A stretch of DNA of 60,332 nt from CAZDBS01 sp964503775 (GCA_964503775.1 CAZDBS010000004.1:1-60332), one strand, 5' to 3'. Positions 7,692 to 16,721 are shown, counted from the stretch's first letter. The notes: generated by a model from the letters alone, not told the origin. A program made the numbers and translations.

Positions 7692-7724
7692 GTACTGAGT
7701 AGAAGTTCAACCTCTACTCAGTAC
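7692..7724. repeat. 33-bp palindrome, copy 2 of a related pair
   Basis: GTACTGAGTAGA (7692-7703) pairs with TCTACTCAGTAC (7713-7724), one A/C mismatch follows, then two more base pairs close a three-base loop TCA. It matches the palindrome at 4672-4702 base for base except four positions, two of which are compensatory. It lies between the divergent promoters of tmRNA and the gene at 7942, 35 bases upstream of the latter's -35 box. That position suits an operator. The rest of 7651-7941 has only the promoter and leader listed next. Confidence 0.75.
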
Positions 7725-7759
7725 ACAAAGATGAAATCTACGAATCTAACGCAAGAACA

Positions 7760-7787
7760 TTGACAAATAGGCATAAAAATGTAGAAT
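7760..7787 (+). promoter_or_regulatory. Promoter and ~150-base leader of the secreted-protein gene at 7942
   Basis: A perfect -35 TTGACA (7760-7765), a 16-base spacer and TAGAAT (7782-7787). Transcription from about 7794 gives an untranslated leader near 150 bases, unusual in a window where most first genes look leaderless. The leader can form AGACATC/GATGTCT and AAGTTATATAACTT hairpins. GGAAAGGGG (7927-7935) serves as ribosome-binding site for the ATG at 7942. Confidence 0.65.
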
Positions 7788-7941
7788 ATTAGCAATTATA
7801 AGATTCTTGGTGATGGAAGAGACTTATTTGAGCATATGTAGCGGTGCCCTCTGCTGCATATACACTAGACATCGTAAGCATCTTGGTGTATACCAGAAGT
7901 GGATGTCTTCCGAAGTTATATAACTTGGAAAGGGGCATCAA

Positions 7942-8913
7942 ATGGCTGATAATTACGAACAAGAAGCACAATTCCCAGACATGGGTGGTGCTTCTTTCGC
8001 TTTTGAAGAAGTAGCTACAACGGAAGTTGTAGATGTTGTGGAGACAAAATCAGACGAACGACGAACACCGCTCGGTCGAATATTGAGTCGTGTATCTATG
8101 TGTTTTATGTTAGGTGCTGCAGGTGAAGCGGCCTTAGCGACGAATTCAGCGAGTGCCGAGGAAACCGCGTTGGGTACTCTCGACGCAGCAGAGGTGAGTG
8201 TTAATGTAATGCCAGGTACTACAGTTGAAATCAAAGACAAATCCATAATAATTGATAGAGGTCATGATCCGTCAGCGAATCTTGGACAAACCATCACTGC
8301 CCCAGGCATCATTATTAATACCATACCAGAGACCACTCCTTATTCTAGTAAGTTACCAAATATCCTTCTCGACTATGTATGTCCCCCCGGTGGTTTTGTC
8401 AAAGAGGACGGAGCAATCGGCTATGACCCATCCAAGCCTCAGCGGGCTATAGGTATTAGTGGAATATTTTCACGTAACAGCGGAGAACCCGGCGAAATGA
8501 CCGTTGAGATGAGTCTTGTTGGTCACGAGGGTAAGGGTGTCGTCAAAAATATACCAGCCGCGTCAGGGGCAGCGGTATTTCAGTCCATCGACAACCTGTC
8601 ACCCAATGAAACATTACAATATACGTTAAATGTACAGATGCCTAACAAAAAACAGATAACCGTCAAAGGTGATTTTCCTAACAACTGTGAAGCTCCGAAG
8701 ACCCTAATAGAAAACAAAGTTCGAGAACGAGAAGCGAGCAAGGGTACGGTGGCTACCACTACTACGGTAAAAACTGCAACTTCAGTAAAACCAGCGGCTG
8801 GAACAATACGCTCAACGACAAAAGCAAAGGTCTCAACAAAGAAATCAAAGAATACGGCTCGACGCAAGGCAACTCCAACGAAGAAGAAAGCCATCAGCGC
8901 AAAGAAGCGATAG
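7942..8913 (+). CDS. Exported protein with duplicated central domain and Lys/Ala-rich tail
   Basis: 323 residues of unrecognised family. Residues 1-50 are acidic; a hydrophobic stretch follows (VSMCFMLGAAGEAALATNSASA, about 51-73) and may be an atypical signal or anchor. The central domain (about 114-262, starting LGQTITAPGIII) holds a Cys pair (YVCPPGG and NNCEAP) and looks like a secreted beta domain. The tail (about 270-323) is rich in Lys, Thr and Ala and ends in KKKAISAKKR, resembling the basic tails of nucleic-acid- or wall-binding proteins. The central domain is encoded by a 435-bp segment repeated without a mismatch in the next gene, while the N- and C-termini of the two proteins are unrelated. 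It has a good ribosome-binding site and its own promoter. Confidence 0.7.
   Translation: MADNYEQEAQFPDMGGASFAFEEVATTEVVDVVETKSDERRTPLGRILSRVSMCFMLGAAGEAALATNSASAEETALGTLDAAEVSVNVMPGTTVEIKDKSIIIDRGHDPSANLGQTITAPGIIINTIPETTPYSSKLPNILLDYVCPPGGFVKEDGAIGYDPSKPQRAIGISGIFSRNSGEPGEMTVEMSLVGHEGKGVVKNIPAASGAAVFQSIDNLSPNETLQYTLNVQMPNKKQITVKGDFPNNCEAPKTLIENKVREREASKGTVATTTTVKTATSVKPAAGTIRSTTKAKVSTKKSKNTARRKATPTKKKAISAKKR
8281..8715 (+). repeat. 435-bp perfect direct repeat, copy 1
   Basis: Identical base for base to 9110-9544 as far as I can compare line by line; both copies are in frame in neighbouring genes. Beyond 8715 similarity continues for about 30 bases with changes, then stops. Identity also covers third codon positions, so the event is recent or the copies are kept equal by gene conversion. 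Confidence 0.95.
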
Positions 8914-8978
8914 TTTATTCATTATCGTAACGATTGTTCGTTTGTAACCTAGTTCAAATTAATTCAAAGCGCATATGG

Positions 8979-8984
8979 TATAAT
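8979..8984 (+). promoter_or_regulatory. -10 box of the gene at 8993, leaderless spacing
   Basis: TATAAT lies eight bases before the ATG at 8993 and no Shine-Dalgarno fits between. This shows the second repeat-bearing gene has its own promoter. Confidence 0.65.
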
Positions 8985-8992
8985 CGTGCCTA

Positions 8993-9583
8993 ATGGACGG
9001 GCGTACACGAAAGTGGCTAAAATTGGTACTGTTTGTCGTTATTCTGGCGTTATCTATTTTGTTTTCACTTCGGACGAACATAACAGCTAGTGTCTTACAT
9101 GTTCGTGGGCTTGGACAAACCATCACTGCCCCAGGCATCATTATTAATACCATACCAGAGACCACTCCTTATTCTAGTAAGTTACCAAATATCCTTCTCG
9201 ACTATGTATGTCCCCCCGGTGGTTTTGTCAAAGAGGACGGAGCAATCGGCTATGACCCATCCAAGCCTCAGCGGGCTATAGGTATTAGTGGAATATTTTC
9301 ACGTAACAGCGGAGAACCCGGCGAAATGACCGTTGAGATGAGTCTTGTTGGTCACGAGGGTAAGGGTGTCGTCAAAAATATACCAGCCGCGTCAGGGGCA
9401 GCGGTATTTCAGTCCATCGACAACCTGTCACCCAATGAAACATTACAATATACGTTAAATGTACAGATGCCTAACAAAAAACAGATAACCGTCAAAGGTG
9501 ATTTTCCTAACAACTGTGAAGCTCCGAAGACCCTAATAGAAAACCAGATTAGAGAACGAGAAGCGAGCAAGGGGACGAAATGA
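8993..9583 (+). CDS. Exported paralog sharing the duplicated domain
   Basis: 196 residues. The N-terminus MDGRTRKWLKLVLFVVILAL is a classic signal peptide or anchor (basic, then a hydrophobic core to about residue 30). From residue 40 to 184 the protein is identical to residues 114-258 of the preceding gene product, including the Cys pair. It ends with REREASKGTK and lacks the Lys-rich tail. Its stop overlaps the start of the following large surface-protein gene in an ATGA arrangement (9580-9583), so those two are translationally coupled. The preceding gene has a separate promoter. Function is unknown. A signal peptide plus a shared domain suggests a surface or secreted module. Confidence 0.75.
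   Translation: MDGRTRKWLKLVLFVVILALSILFSLRTNITASVLHVRGLGQTITAPGIIINTIPETTPYSSKLPNILLDYVCPPGGFVKEDGAIGYDPSKPQRAIGISGIFSRNSGEPGEMTVEMSLVGHEGKGVVKNIPAASGAAVFQSIDNLSPNETLQYTLNVQMPNKKQITVKGDFPNNCEAPKTLIENQIREREASKGTK
9110..9544 (+). repeat. 435-bp perfect direct repeat, copy 2
   Basis: The second copy of 8281-8715, offset by 829 bases and entirely inside the gene at 8993. Homologous recombination between the copies would delete or duplicate 829 bases and fuse the two genes in frame. Confidence 0.95.
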
Positions 9584-12500
9584 AATGCCGCTTTGTAACA
9601 ACGAACGATAGTGCATACATGAGGGTATTTATTTTCATGCTGTCCTTATTCATGATGATTATTATCATGAATATTTTAAGTCCTGTTAGATCGAACGCGC
9701 TTTCAAGTCAAGATCAAGCCATTATTGAGCTTAGTACAACATGTTCGAATAATGATTACCCCAGATGGTTACGTTCTTTACCGTTTTTCTTTGAACCAAC
9801 CAGGCCGGCTAGACCTGTACAGGGCGATTCTCGAGTTGATGTAGATATCGGTGCGGCGGCTGTGCTGTGCGACTATCCTGAGGCGCCTGCTTTAGTGTCG
9901 GGAGTGCAGTTGGAGTTGTTTAATTTCGACAGGGTGTCTACGGGTGGCTGTTCGACGGATTTCACTTGGGTGAATAGTGGTTCTATTGTCGGCCCAGATT
10001 TTGGATCTCTAGTCAAGGGATCTGATCCACGCCCGCTATCGGGACAGATTACTATTAGCATAAGAAATCCCAAAGTCACTTGCGTTGAACTTTCATTTGA
10101 TGCATCAGTCTGTACGGTTAATACGTTGCCAGATATATTCCAGTATTATCGTTGTTCTAACGATGCCAACATTAGAGGGACAGCAACGCACCATACAATT
10201 AGAATCCCAATCGCTTACCCTACAGGTAATGTGAACATTGCTTCGGATTGCTCGGCGGTTTCGGGCAACTGGCCAGTATATGCAGGAACAGGGACAACGG
10301 TATTCATGCGTATTCAAGATACGAGCGGGAATATTGTTGCGAACAATATCAATGCGCAAATTGACTCTAACGGTAACTTCTCCCAACAGACTTACGGACA
10401 GATGGATGGTAGATCGGGTGGTTTTATCGCTTATGCCAGAGTTGGTACTGATGAAATACCCGGTTCAGTCCAATCTTTGAGTTGTCCAGGGGGTGGCGGG
10501 CCTGGTGGAGGAGGAATCAGCCCAGCATTGTCAGCACAATGTGGGGGTGGCACCATCAGCGGTAATGGCAGCGGGTTTACGCCAAACAATAGTGTAGATT
10601 ACCAAGGTCCGGGTGGTTATCACATGAATATAAATACAGATTCAGGAGGGGGTTTCTCGTTACCTCCCAATAGTGGCCTAAGTGGTAACTATACGATATC
10701 GGCTGTAGACAATCAGACGGGGCAGAGTGCGTCTACGACCGTGTCCTGTGGAAGTCTGCCGCCGTTTGCATTCACGGCTGAGCCACAAATATTCTTCAGT
10801 AATTGCAATCCCAATCCTTGGCTTCAAATTGTGGTTGTAGCCCCAGGGTTTATCGTTCCATATGAAGGCGTCAATCAGGGACAACTGCTGCGTGTTACGA
10901 TCAAGGTCGACAACGTGACCGTCCTAGATCATCGGAGGTCATATGGCAACCAAGCGCCAGTCATACCGGGGCCCGGAGGCAACACCACGCCTATGGCAAA
11001 TGACACAAGCTCTAGGATAGTCTCAGATGATAATATGAGATGGATCTATAATGGGGCAAGGTGGACATACGGAGGAGATTCTCAAAATACTCAATTGGCT
11101 TCAGAGTACTTCCTAAATGCGCAACAAATGGCTGCAGCCCATACCATAGAAGTGACATCGACTACTATGGTAAAGACAGTTAATAATCTGAATGGTAACG
11201 GCGAGCCCATGACCGCATCGTTTTCTGAATCACAGCCCTACACTCAATCAACTAGCTATCCGGCCTGTCAGCAATCGCAACCTCCTCAATCTATACAATA
11301 TTATGTCGACTCGGCTGACTGTAATGGTATAGCAGGGTGGGCGGCTGACCCCAATGACTGGAACAAATCACTTATCATCAGGATACGGCTAGTCGGTAAT
11401 TCCAACGGGCGGGTGGTTAACGCCGGGCCGATAGTTGCCAATACGCCCAGTGCCGACGTCGGACCACACCGGTATAACTGGCCGATGGAATCTGGAGTAA
11501 AATCAGACAGTCAGTCTTACTCTTGGACTGTCACCGTTTACGATACGAACGGCACCACCGTTCTCGGACAAACGTCGGGGAATCTCGGTCCGTGTGCCAC
11601 TGTCAGCATCGGCTTCACGTGTAATAGTTCCGGTGGCTTACCGCCCCGGGTATACGGAGTCGCATCAGCATATCCCAATACGAATAACCCGGCCGTTCTT
11701 CGAATTCATACGTACGGAAACGGCATCGACTACACTTCGACAATTGCTACAGATCCGGCTGGTGGTTGGTGGTTCGCTATAGACGGTACGTATTCTGGGA
11801 CGGACTGGAGAGATTGGCAGTCACATACCATGGATCTTGAAGTAATAGCCACGGGTCAAAGACTCGGTACCATAGTTTTTACTTGTCCGGGTAACTTCAA
11901 TCTTACTCTGGGTGCACAGGTGATTCTCACGGAAGACTCGAGTGGCAATGGTTATATATATGGTGCCTACAACAACTCGGTGTCGCTCACTAACTCTAGC
12001 CAAAGTACGCCTACCGGCTATGTGAATGTCACTAACACCTTATACCTGCTTGATACTAATGGTGTCCGAACCAACATCCAGACCTTCCCCCAACCTTCAT
12101 CACCGGTTTTGCCACGATTGTCATCATCACAAACCTCGCAGAGCTATACGACAAACGCTACATACATCAATCCGATATCGAATGTGTTTGGCAAACAGCT
12201 GTGTACCGAGATAAGAGTTGATCATGTATCTTACAATGGTCCGCCCGGAACACAGACGAATTGCCAGAGGATCGCTATCAAACCCTACGTCCAGGCCTAT
12301 GGCGCTGACATCTGGTCCGGTGGACAATTTGGAACATACAATAGCGTTGCTAAAACTAACAATTGCAGTGGCTCACCGACGAACAGTGGCTATATACGAC
12401 TGAACACTAATAGTGGCACAACGGGTGGTGCAGGGACGCAACTGGCAGCTCTAGCGACAAATCTCATAACCGGCATGAGGTCGAGGGTTAACACCTCAGG

Positions 12501-13230
12501 TGGGCATGACTACTCATTAGTATTTGCCAATACCGGCGCCAACAAAGGCTCATATACATCGTCTCTCCGCTGTATGTTTGATTACTACGGAGCGCTGGAT
12601 AAGACCAATAGCAATACTTCGCAAAGATTCGTAAGCGGGAATGTCGTTCTCGATGGATCAACTCTCAACAACTATTTCAACTCCAATCAGAGTCGCACAC
12701 TGATCGCCAGTGGAACGGTGACTATCAGGACCAACATCGTCACCAATTCAAGCTTCTCAGTCGGGAACGCTCCTGTCTTCGTCATCGTCGCCCGTAATAT
12801 CAATATCGAACCCAGTGTCAGCCGGGTCAATGCTATCCTGATCGCTCAAACCGATCCGGCCAATGCGGTAAATACCGGTATCATCCAGACCTGCGCCTCT
12901 GCCGATTATTTCAATCAGTGTGGGGCGAGCGTCTACAAGACAAACGCCAACGCCGTCAACGATCCGTCACGTCTCATCGTCCATGGTGCTCTAGTGGCTC
13001 GCAAGATATATTTCCAACGCACCTTCGGACATGTGACTAACGGCTGGCCAGACTCTGATTCTAGGGATGCATCGTCTGGCGAATTGAACACCGTGCATTC
13101 GTCTGAAATGATCGACTTCTCACCAGAGATGTATATGGGCAAAGCAGTGCTTATCGGGTTGCCTGCAGCACCGGCTCAATCAACAGGTACTAAATACGAT
13201 TCTTTCGAACAGTTGCCACCTATATTCTAA
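9580..13230 (+). CDS. Very large secreted surface protein (1216 residues)
   Basis: The largest gene in the window; I do not recognise a named family. The start overlaps the previous stop (ATGA). A signal peptide lies at about residues 15-40 (MRVFIFMLSLFMMIIIMNIL), so the internal ATG at 9619 is an alternative start. The mature part is rich in Ser, Thr, Asn, Gly and Pro. It holds several Ig-like or carbohydrate-binding-like modules of 100-150 residues, each with a Cys pair (for example YYVDSADCNGIAGWAADPND near 570), and a Gly-rich linker GGGGPGGGG near 305. The last ~250 residues are different: a segment with VFVIVARNINIEPSVSRVNA and LIVHGALVARKIYFQRTFG that looks like a stacked beta structure. 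No LPXTG motif or C-terminal anchor is visible. It is probably an adhesin or cell-surface fibre, relevant if the organism is an epibiont. Confidence 0.75.
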   Translation: MKCRFVTTNDSAYMRVFIFMLSLFMMIIIMNILSPVRSNALSSQDQAIIELSTTCSNNDYPRWLRSLPFFFEPTRPARPVQGDSRVDVDIGAAAVLCDYPEAPALVSGVQLELFNFDRVSTGGCSTDFTWVNSGSIVGPDFGSLVKGSDPRPLSGQITISIRNPKVTCVELSFDASVCTVNTLPDIFQYYRCSNDANIRGTATHHTIRIPIAYPTGNVNIASDCSAVSGNWPVYAGTGTTVFMRIQDTSGNIVANNINAQIDSNGNFSQQTYGQMDGRSGGFIAYARVGTDEIPGSVQSLSCPGGGGPGGGGISPALSAQCGGGTISGNGSGFTPNNSVDYQGPGGYHMNINTDSGGGFSLPPNSGLSGNYTISAVDNQTGQSASTTVSCGSLPPFAFTAEPQIFFSNCNPNPWLQIVVVAPGFIVPYEGVNQGQLLRVTIKVDNVTVLDHRRSYGNQAPVIPGPGGNTTPMANDTSSRIVSDDNMRWIYNGARWTYGGDSQNTQLASEYFLNAQQMAAAHTIEVTSTTMVKTVNNLNGNGEPMTASFSESQPYTQSTSYPACQQSQPPQSIQYYVDSADCNGIAGWAADPNDWNKSLIIRIRLVGNSNGRVVNAGPIVANTPSADVGPHRYNWPMESGVKSDSQSYSWTVTVYDTNGTTVLGQTSGNLGPCATVSIGFTCNSSGGLPPRVYGVASAYPNTNNPAVLRIHTYGNGIDYTSTIATDPAGGWWFAIDGTYSGTDWRDWQSHTMDLEVIATGQRLGTIVFTCPGNFNLTLGAQVILTEDSSGNGYIYGAYNNSVSLTNSSQSTPTGYVNVTNTLYLLDTNGVRTNIQTFPQPSSPVLPRLSSSQTSQSYTTNATYINPISNVFGKQLCTEIRVDHVSYNGPPGTQTNCQRIAIKPYVQAYGADIWSGGQFGTYNSVAKTNNCSGSPTNSGYIRLNTNSGTTGGAGTQLAALATNLITGMRSRVNTSGGHDYSLVFANTGANKGSYTSSLRCMFDYYGALDKTNSNTSQRFVSGNVVLDGSTLNNYFNSNQSRTLIASGTVTIRTNIVTNSSFSVGNAPVFVIVARNINIEPSVSRVNAILIAQTDPANAVNTGIIQTCASADYFNQCGASVYKTNANAVNDPSRLIVHGALVARKIYFQRTFGHVTNGWPDSDSRDASSGELNTVHSSEMIDFSPEMYMGKAVLIGLPAAPAQSTGTKYDSFEQLPPIF

Positions 13231-13270
13231 GTACTAAAATAACAATTTCAAAAGCATGAGCAGTATAGGG

Positions 13271-13276
13271 TATACT
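13271..13276 (+). promoter_or_regulatory. -10 box of the transglutaminase-fold gene
   Basis: TATACT 11 bases before the ATG at 13288. AGAGGG in the gap could act as a short-spaced Shine-Dalgarno, so this one may be leaderless or nearly so. Confidence 0.5.
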
Positions 13277-13287
13277 AGAGGGCAAGT

Positions 13288-15165
13288 ATGATTTTGCGAG
13301 TGCGCATAGCAACACTAGTTACCCTAGTCGGTCTACTGACGATGGTTGGTGGTATTCCTGTCACTACTGCCGCTGCGCCAGCATATGATCTATCTAGTTC
13401 CTATGATGTCCAAGCCGATAAGCGCATACAGGTTCAGCAGACTTTCACAACCAGCGTGACAAGCGCCGAAGCACCACTCACATCAGTCAACGTACCGGTT
13501 ATCGGCAAAGACATGAAAAGTTTGACTGGACGATTACTAGACGGAACTGCACTTACTACGACGGGCAATGAGAGCCAGCATGTCGTGCAAGTGGATTTTG
13601 GCAATGTAACTAAGAAGAGTCGTAAGTGGTCATTTGTGGTGAGTTATAACGCGGCTGTGGATAGTAATTTCGGTAAAATCGAGGGTTTTTTCTTCCCGCC
13701 TACCATCGTGCCGAATATTGATGTCGGTAAGCACTCGATTTCGATATCCTATGACACCAGTCTTGGCCTGGCTAGTATCACAAGCCCCAAGCCAGCCACC
13801 GAGAAATTGACAGCTGGCAAAGAAACAATGACATTTGAAAGTACCAAAGGGGCTTTTTCTAAAACTATTGGACTACATTTTGGTGATTCGACAGTGGCTG
13901 AGGTGGCCTTGTCTCAGGAGCTGAACAACTCCAGTTGGTGGTGGAAATCTATGACGGTGGTGCTACCGCCTGACACCAATCAACAGCAAGTCATGATTGA
14001 TTCCTTGACGCCTAGACCGAGTAGCATACGTTTGGACGAAGACGGAAACATCATCGCCCAGTACCGGCTAAGGCCTCGTCAAAAACTAAAGCTATCGGGC
14101 AAAGTTACCGTGCGGATGAGCGCACCGGTGTATGCATTGGATGGCAATACAGCGACGGTAGCTGATTTTCCTGAACTGGTCAGGAGTCGCTATACGAAGC
14201 TCGGTGTTGGAGTATTGGCGAACGATACGCCAGTACTAACATCTCTCCGCGATCAATATGATAAAAGCCTAGCTAGTTCGTCCAAAGATAAAGCTAGAGA
14301 ACTTGTAACTGTCCTCCAACAAAAGGGTCTAGCTGCACGCCTCGTTCGTGGTGTCCAGTTTGCTTCTTCATCGAGCATGGTATTGCATGATTGGGCGGAA
14401 GTATATGTGCCAAAAGCCGGCTGGGTGACCCTAGATCCTGATAACTCCCTGGATTTTGCAGCCGCAGATTACTCGCGACTGGCCGGTCGGATTGGTGAGG
14501 GAGATTTTGTTATCGGTAAAGGGGCGATCCACTTTGAGCCGCTGTCGGATCTCCCGAAAGTAGACGAGACGCCTCAGCTGACATCGACTAACCACATGAT
14601 CCTACCTGGCGTGGCTCTAAATGTAGTGTCGGTGGGTATGCCTAAGGGCTTATCGACTGACGATAATGCCCTGAAGCAAGCTAGTGGAAATATTGTCGAG
14701 CTAGGTTCATTGGCGCCTCTACAGTCAATAAGCACTAAGCGTTTCCTGATAGGTAGTAAGGCCTTCGCAAGTGAGGAGGTAAAATTTGGAACACTTGCAG
14801 ATGAACAGGAAATAACCGAGTTAGTGGCGTCGTCGTCTCGTACGAGTTATCTATACATGGCTGGCGGATTGGGTGTATTTATACTTCTCATCATCCTACG
14901 CACGGTAAGACTAGTATTGCGCCGACGGGCTTCGAAGCGGCACGTACCTACCGCAGTCGAGACCCCTCTGCCATCCCTAGAATCAATGCCCGAGTTAGCT
15001 GCTGAATTAGCGCCTTCTACTCAACAACCACTTCCAGCATCTCCATCTATGCCTCAAACCGCAACTGTTATTAAACCACATCAGGCTATCGGAGTCCGAC
15101 CGCGTATGGCCTATAGAGATCCTCTGGGTCAGCAGCGACGCAAGCCACCTACGTTGATTCAATGA
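13288..15165 (+). CDS. Membrane-anchored transglutaminase-fold protein
   Basis: 625 residues: signal peptide (1-31, ending in TTAAAPA), a large extracellular beta-rich region, a transglutaminase-like core around 310-400, one membrane helix about 522-545 (LYMAGGLGVFILLIILRTV), a basic stop-transfer and a Pro-rich cytoplasmic tail. The core shows LQQKGLAARLVRGVQ and HDWAEVYVPKAGWVTLDPD, matching the His and Asp part of the Cys-His-Asp triad. Where the family has its Cys (before the ARELV helix) this protein has SSSKDKARELV, so the nucleophile seems absent and the protein may bind rather than cleave or cross-link. It is probably a wall- or protein-binding envelope component. Domain assignment is by motif only. 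Confidence 0.7.
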   Translation: MILRVRIATLVTLVGLLTMVGGIPVTTAAAPAYDLSSSYDVQADKRIQVQQTFTTSVTSAEAPLTSVNVPVIGKDMKSLTGRLLDGTALTTTGNESQHVVQVDFGNVTKKSRKWSFVVSYNAAVDSNFGKIEGFFFPPTIVPNIDVGKHSISISYDTSLGLASITSPKPATEKLTAGKETMTFESTKGAFSKTIGLHFGDSTVAEVALSQELNNSSWWWKSMTVVLPPDTNQQQVMIDSLTPRPSSIRLDEDGNIIAQYRLRPRQKLKLSGKVTVRMSAPVYALDGNTATVADFPELVRSRYTKLGVGVLANDTPVLTSLRDQYDKSLASSSKDKARELVTVLQQKGLAARLVRGVQFASSSSMVLHDWAEVYVPKAGWVTLDPDNSLDFAAADYSRLAGRIGEGDFVIGKGAIHFEPLSDLPKVDETPQLTSTNHMILPGVALNVVSVGMPKGLSTDDNALKQASGNIVELGSLAPLQSISTKRFLIGSKAFASEEVKFGTLADEQEITELVASSSRTSYLYMAGGLGVFILLIILRTVRLVLRRRASKRHVPTAVETPLPSLESMPELAAELAPSTQQPLPASPSMPQTATVIKPHQAIGVRPRMAYRDPLGQQRRKPPTLIQ

Positions 15166-15224
15166 TCCACCTCTGGTAGAAACAGATAGCCTAAGCTATA
15201 CTGTGAAAACTGCAAGGTATTGCT

Positions 15225-16706
15225 ATGAACAAACTTAAATATGCCTATATCACTCCAGCTATCCCCTATGTAAACGATGTGCCACACCTAGGGCACGCGC
15301 TGCTTCATATCTACGCCGATTCACTGGCAAGATACCATCGCAATCAAGGGGTGGAGCATGTTTTGCTCAGTGCCGGGACGGATGAACATGGGGGCAAGAT
15401 TGCCGAGAAAGCCGCCGAAGCTGGTGAGGATGTCGAAGCATTCACCGACCGAAACAGCAAATCTTTCCAGGAGCTATTGAAACTACTGAACATTTCGAAC
15501 GATCGCTTTATCCGCACCTCCAACCCAGCTCACGAGAAAATCGCCCAGACAATTTGGAAAAACTTGGAGAAAGATATCTATAAAGGCACCTATAGTGGTC
15601 TCTACTGCACAGGGTGTGAGAAGTTTGTAACCGAGACGGCAGCGGCTGAAAATAACGGAATTTGTCCGGATCATAACCGTCCGTATGAACGGATAGAGGA
15701 AGAGAACTATTTCTTCTCGCTGAGCAAATATACCGAGCCAATCCTAAAAGCCATCGAGGACAATTCGTTTCGTATAGTTCCAGAAAACCGACGCCAAGAG
15801 ATCCTATCGCTCCTAAAAAGTGGCTTGGACGATATCAGTGTGTCGCGACCCAAAGAAAAGATCGGCTGGGGAATTCCAGTACCGGGTGACGATACACAGA
15901 CGATATATGTCTGGTTTGAGGCTCTCATGAACTACATCACGATCTTGGGCTATCCCGATCACGAGGATTTCAAAACTTACTGGCCGGCGACTACACAAGT
16001 GATCGGCAAAGATATACTGCGTTTTCATGCCGCTATCTGGCCGGGCATGTTACTAGGACTAGGTCTGCCGTTGCCACAACAACTATTCGCGCATAGCTTT
16101 ATCCTAATGAACGGTCAAAAAATGAGTAAAACTATCGGCAATGTCGTATCTCCGAAAGAGATAGTCGATATCTATGGGGTGGACGCTTTTCGCTACTATT
16201 TCCTCCGTTATACTCCTGCACACGATGACGGGGATTTTACTTGGGAAAAATTTGAAACTGTATATAACACCGAGCTGGCCAATGAGCTGGGCAATCTCGT
16301 ACAGAGAGTAGCAGTTATGCTGGTTAAATATCAGGACGGGGTCATCGGCAACATACCGGGTCCAGAACACGATACTGCTGATTATCATCAGTCGGTTGCT
16401 GATTGTCGTTTCGACAAAGTATTTGAGGATGTATGGCTGCAAGTTCGCGGTCTTAATCAGTACATCGAGGAGCAAAAACCATGGGAGATTGCGCCGACGG
16501 GCGATGAAGAACATTTGCGCGATGTACTGGCCTACACCGCCAGTGCCTTACTGCAGATAGCTGACTTGCTCAAGCCGTTTCTGCCTAGTACGTCTGAGCG
16601 CATCGAGGAGATATTCAAAAGCGGTATCGTCCAAGTCCCCGACAAGCCCTTGTTTCCAAAGATTTACAACTACACCAAACAGCCGGAACGTAAAGACAGG
16701 GAATAG
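15225..16706 (+). CDS. metG: Methionyl-tRNA synthetase
   Basis: Charges tRNA-Met with methionine; class Ia synthetase. 493 residues. Seen: Rossmann start YITPAIPYVNDVPHLGHA with the HIGH-type HLGH near 22-25; zinc-knuckle region GLYCTGCEKFV...CPDH near 126-147; GWGIPVPGD near 213; the KMSKS-type KMSKT near 299; and the anticodon-binding helical domain to the end. The C-terminal EMAP/Trbp111-like tRNA-binding domain found in longer MetRS proteins is missing. ATG 15225 has AAGG (15214-15217) and a TATACT -10 box (15197-15202) upstream. tatD follows 15 bases after the stop, a pairing common in bacteria. Confidence 0.95.
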   Translation: MNKLKYAYITPAIPYVNDVPHLGHALLHIYADSLARYHRNQGVEHVLLSAGTDEHGGKIAEKAAEAGEDVEAFTDRNSKSFQELLKLLNISNDRFIRTSNPAHEKIAQTIWKNLEKDIYKGTYSGLYCTGCEKFVTETAAAENNGICPDHNRPYERIEEENYFFSLSKYTEPILKAIEDNSFRIVPENRRQEILSLLKSGLDDISVSRPKEKIGWGIPVPGDDTQTIYVWFEALMNYITILGYPDHEDFKTYWPATTQVIGKDILRFHAAIWPGMLLGLGLPLPQQLFAHSFILMNGQKMSKTIGNVVSPKEIVDIYGVDAFRYYFLRYTPAHDDGDFTWEKFETVYNTELANELGNLVQRVAVMLVKYQDGVIGNIPGPEHDTADYHQSVADCRFDKVFEDVWLQVRGLNQYIEEQKPWEIAPTGDEEHLRDVLAYTASALLQIADLLKPFLPSTSERIEEIFKSGIVQVPDKPLFPKIYNYTKQPERKDRE

Positions 16707-16721
16707 ACTCCATAACTGGCT

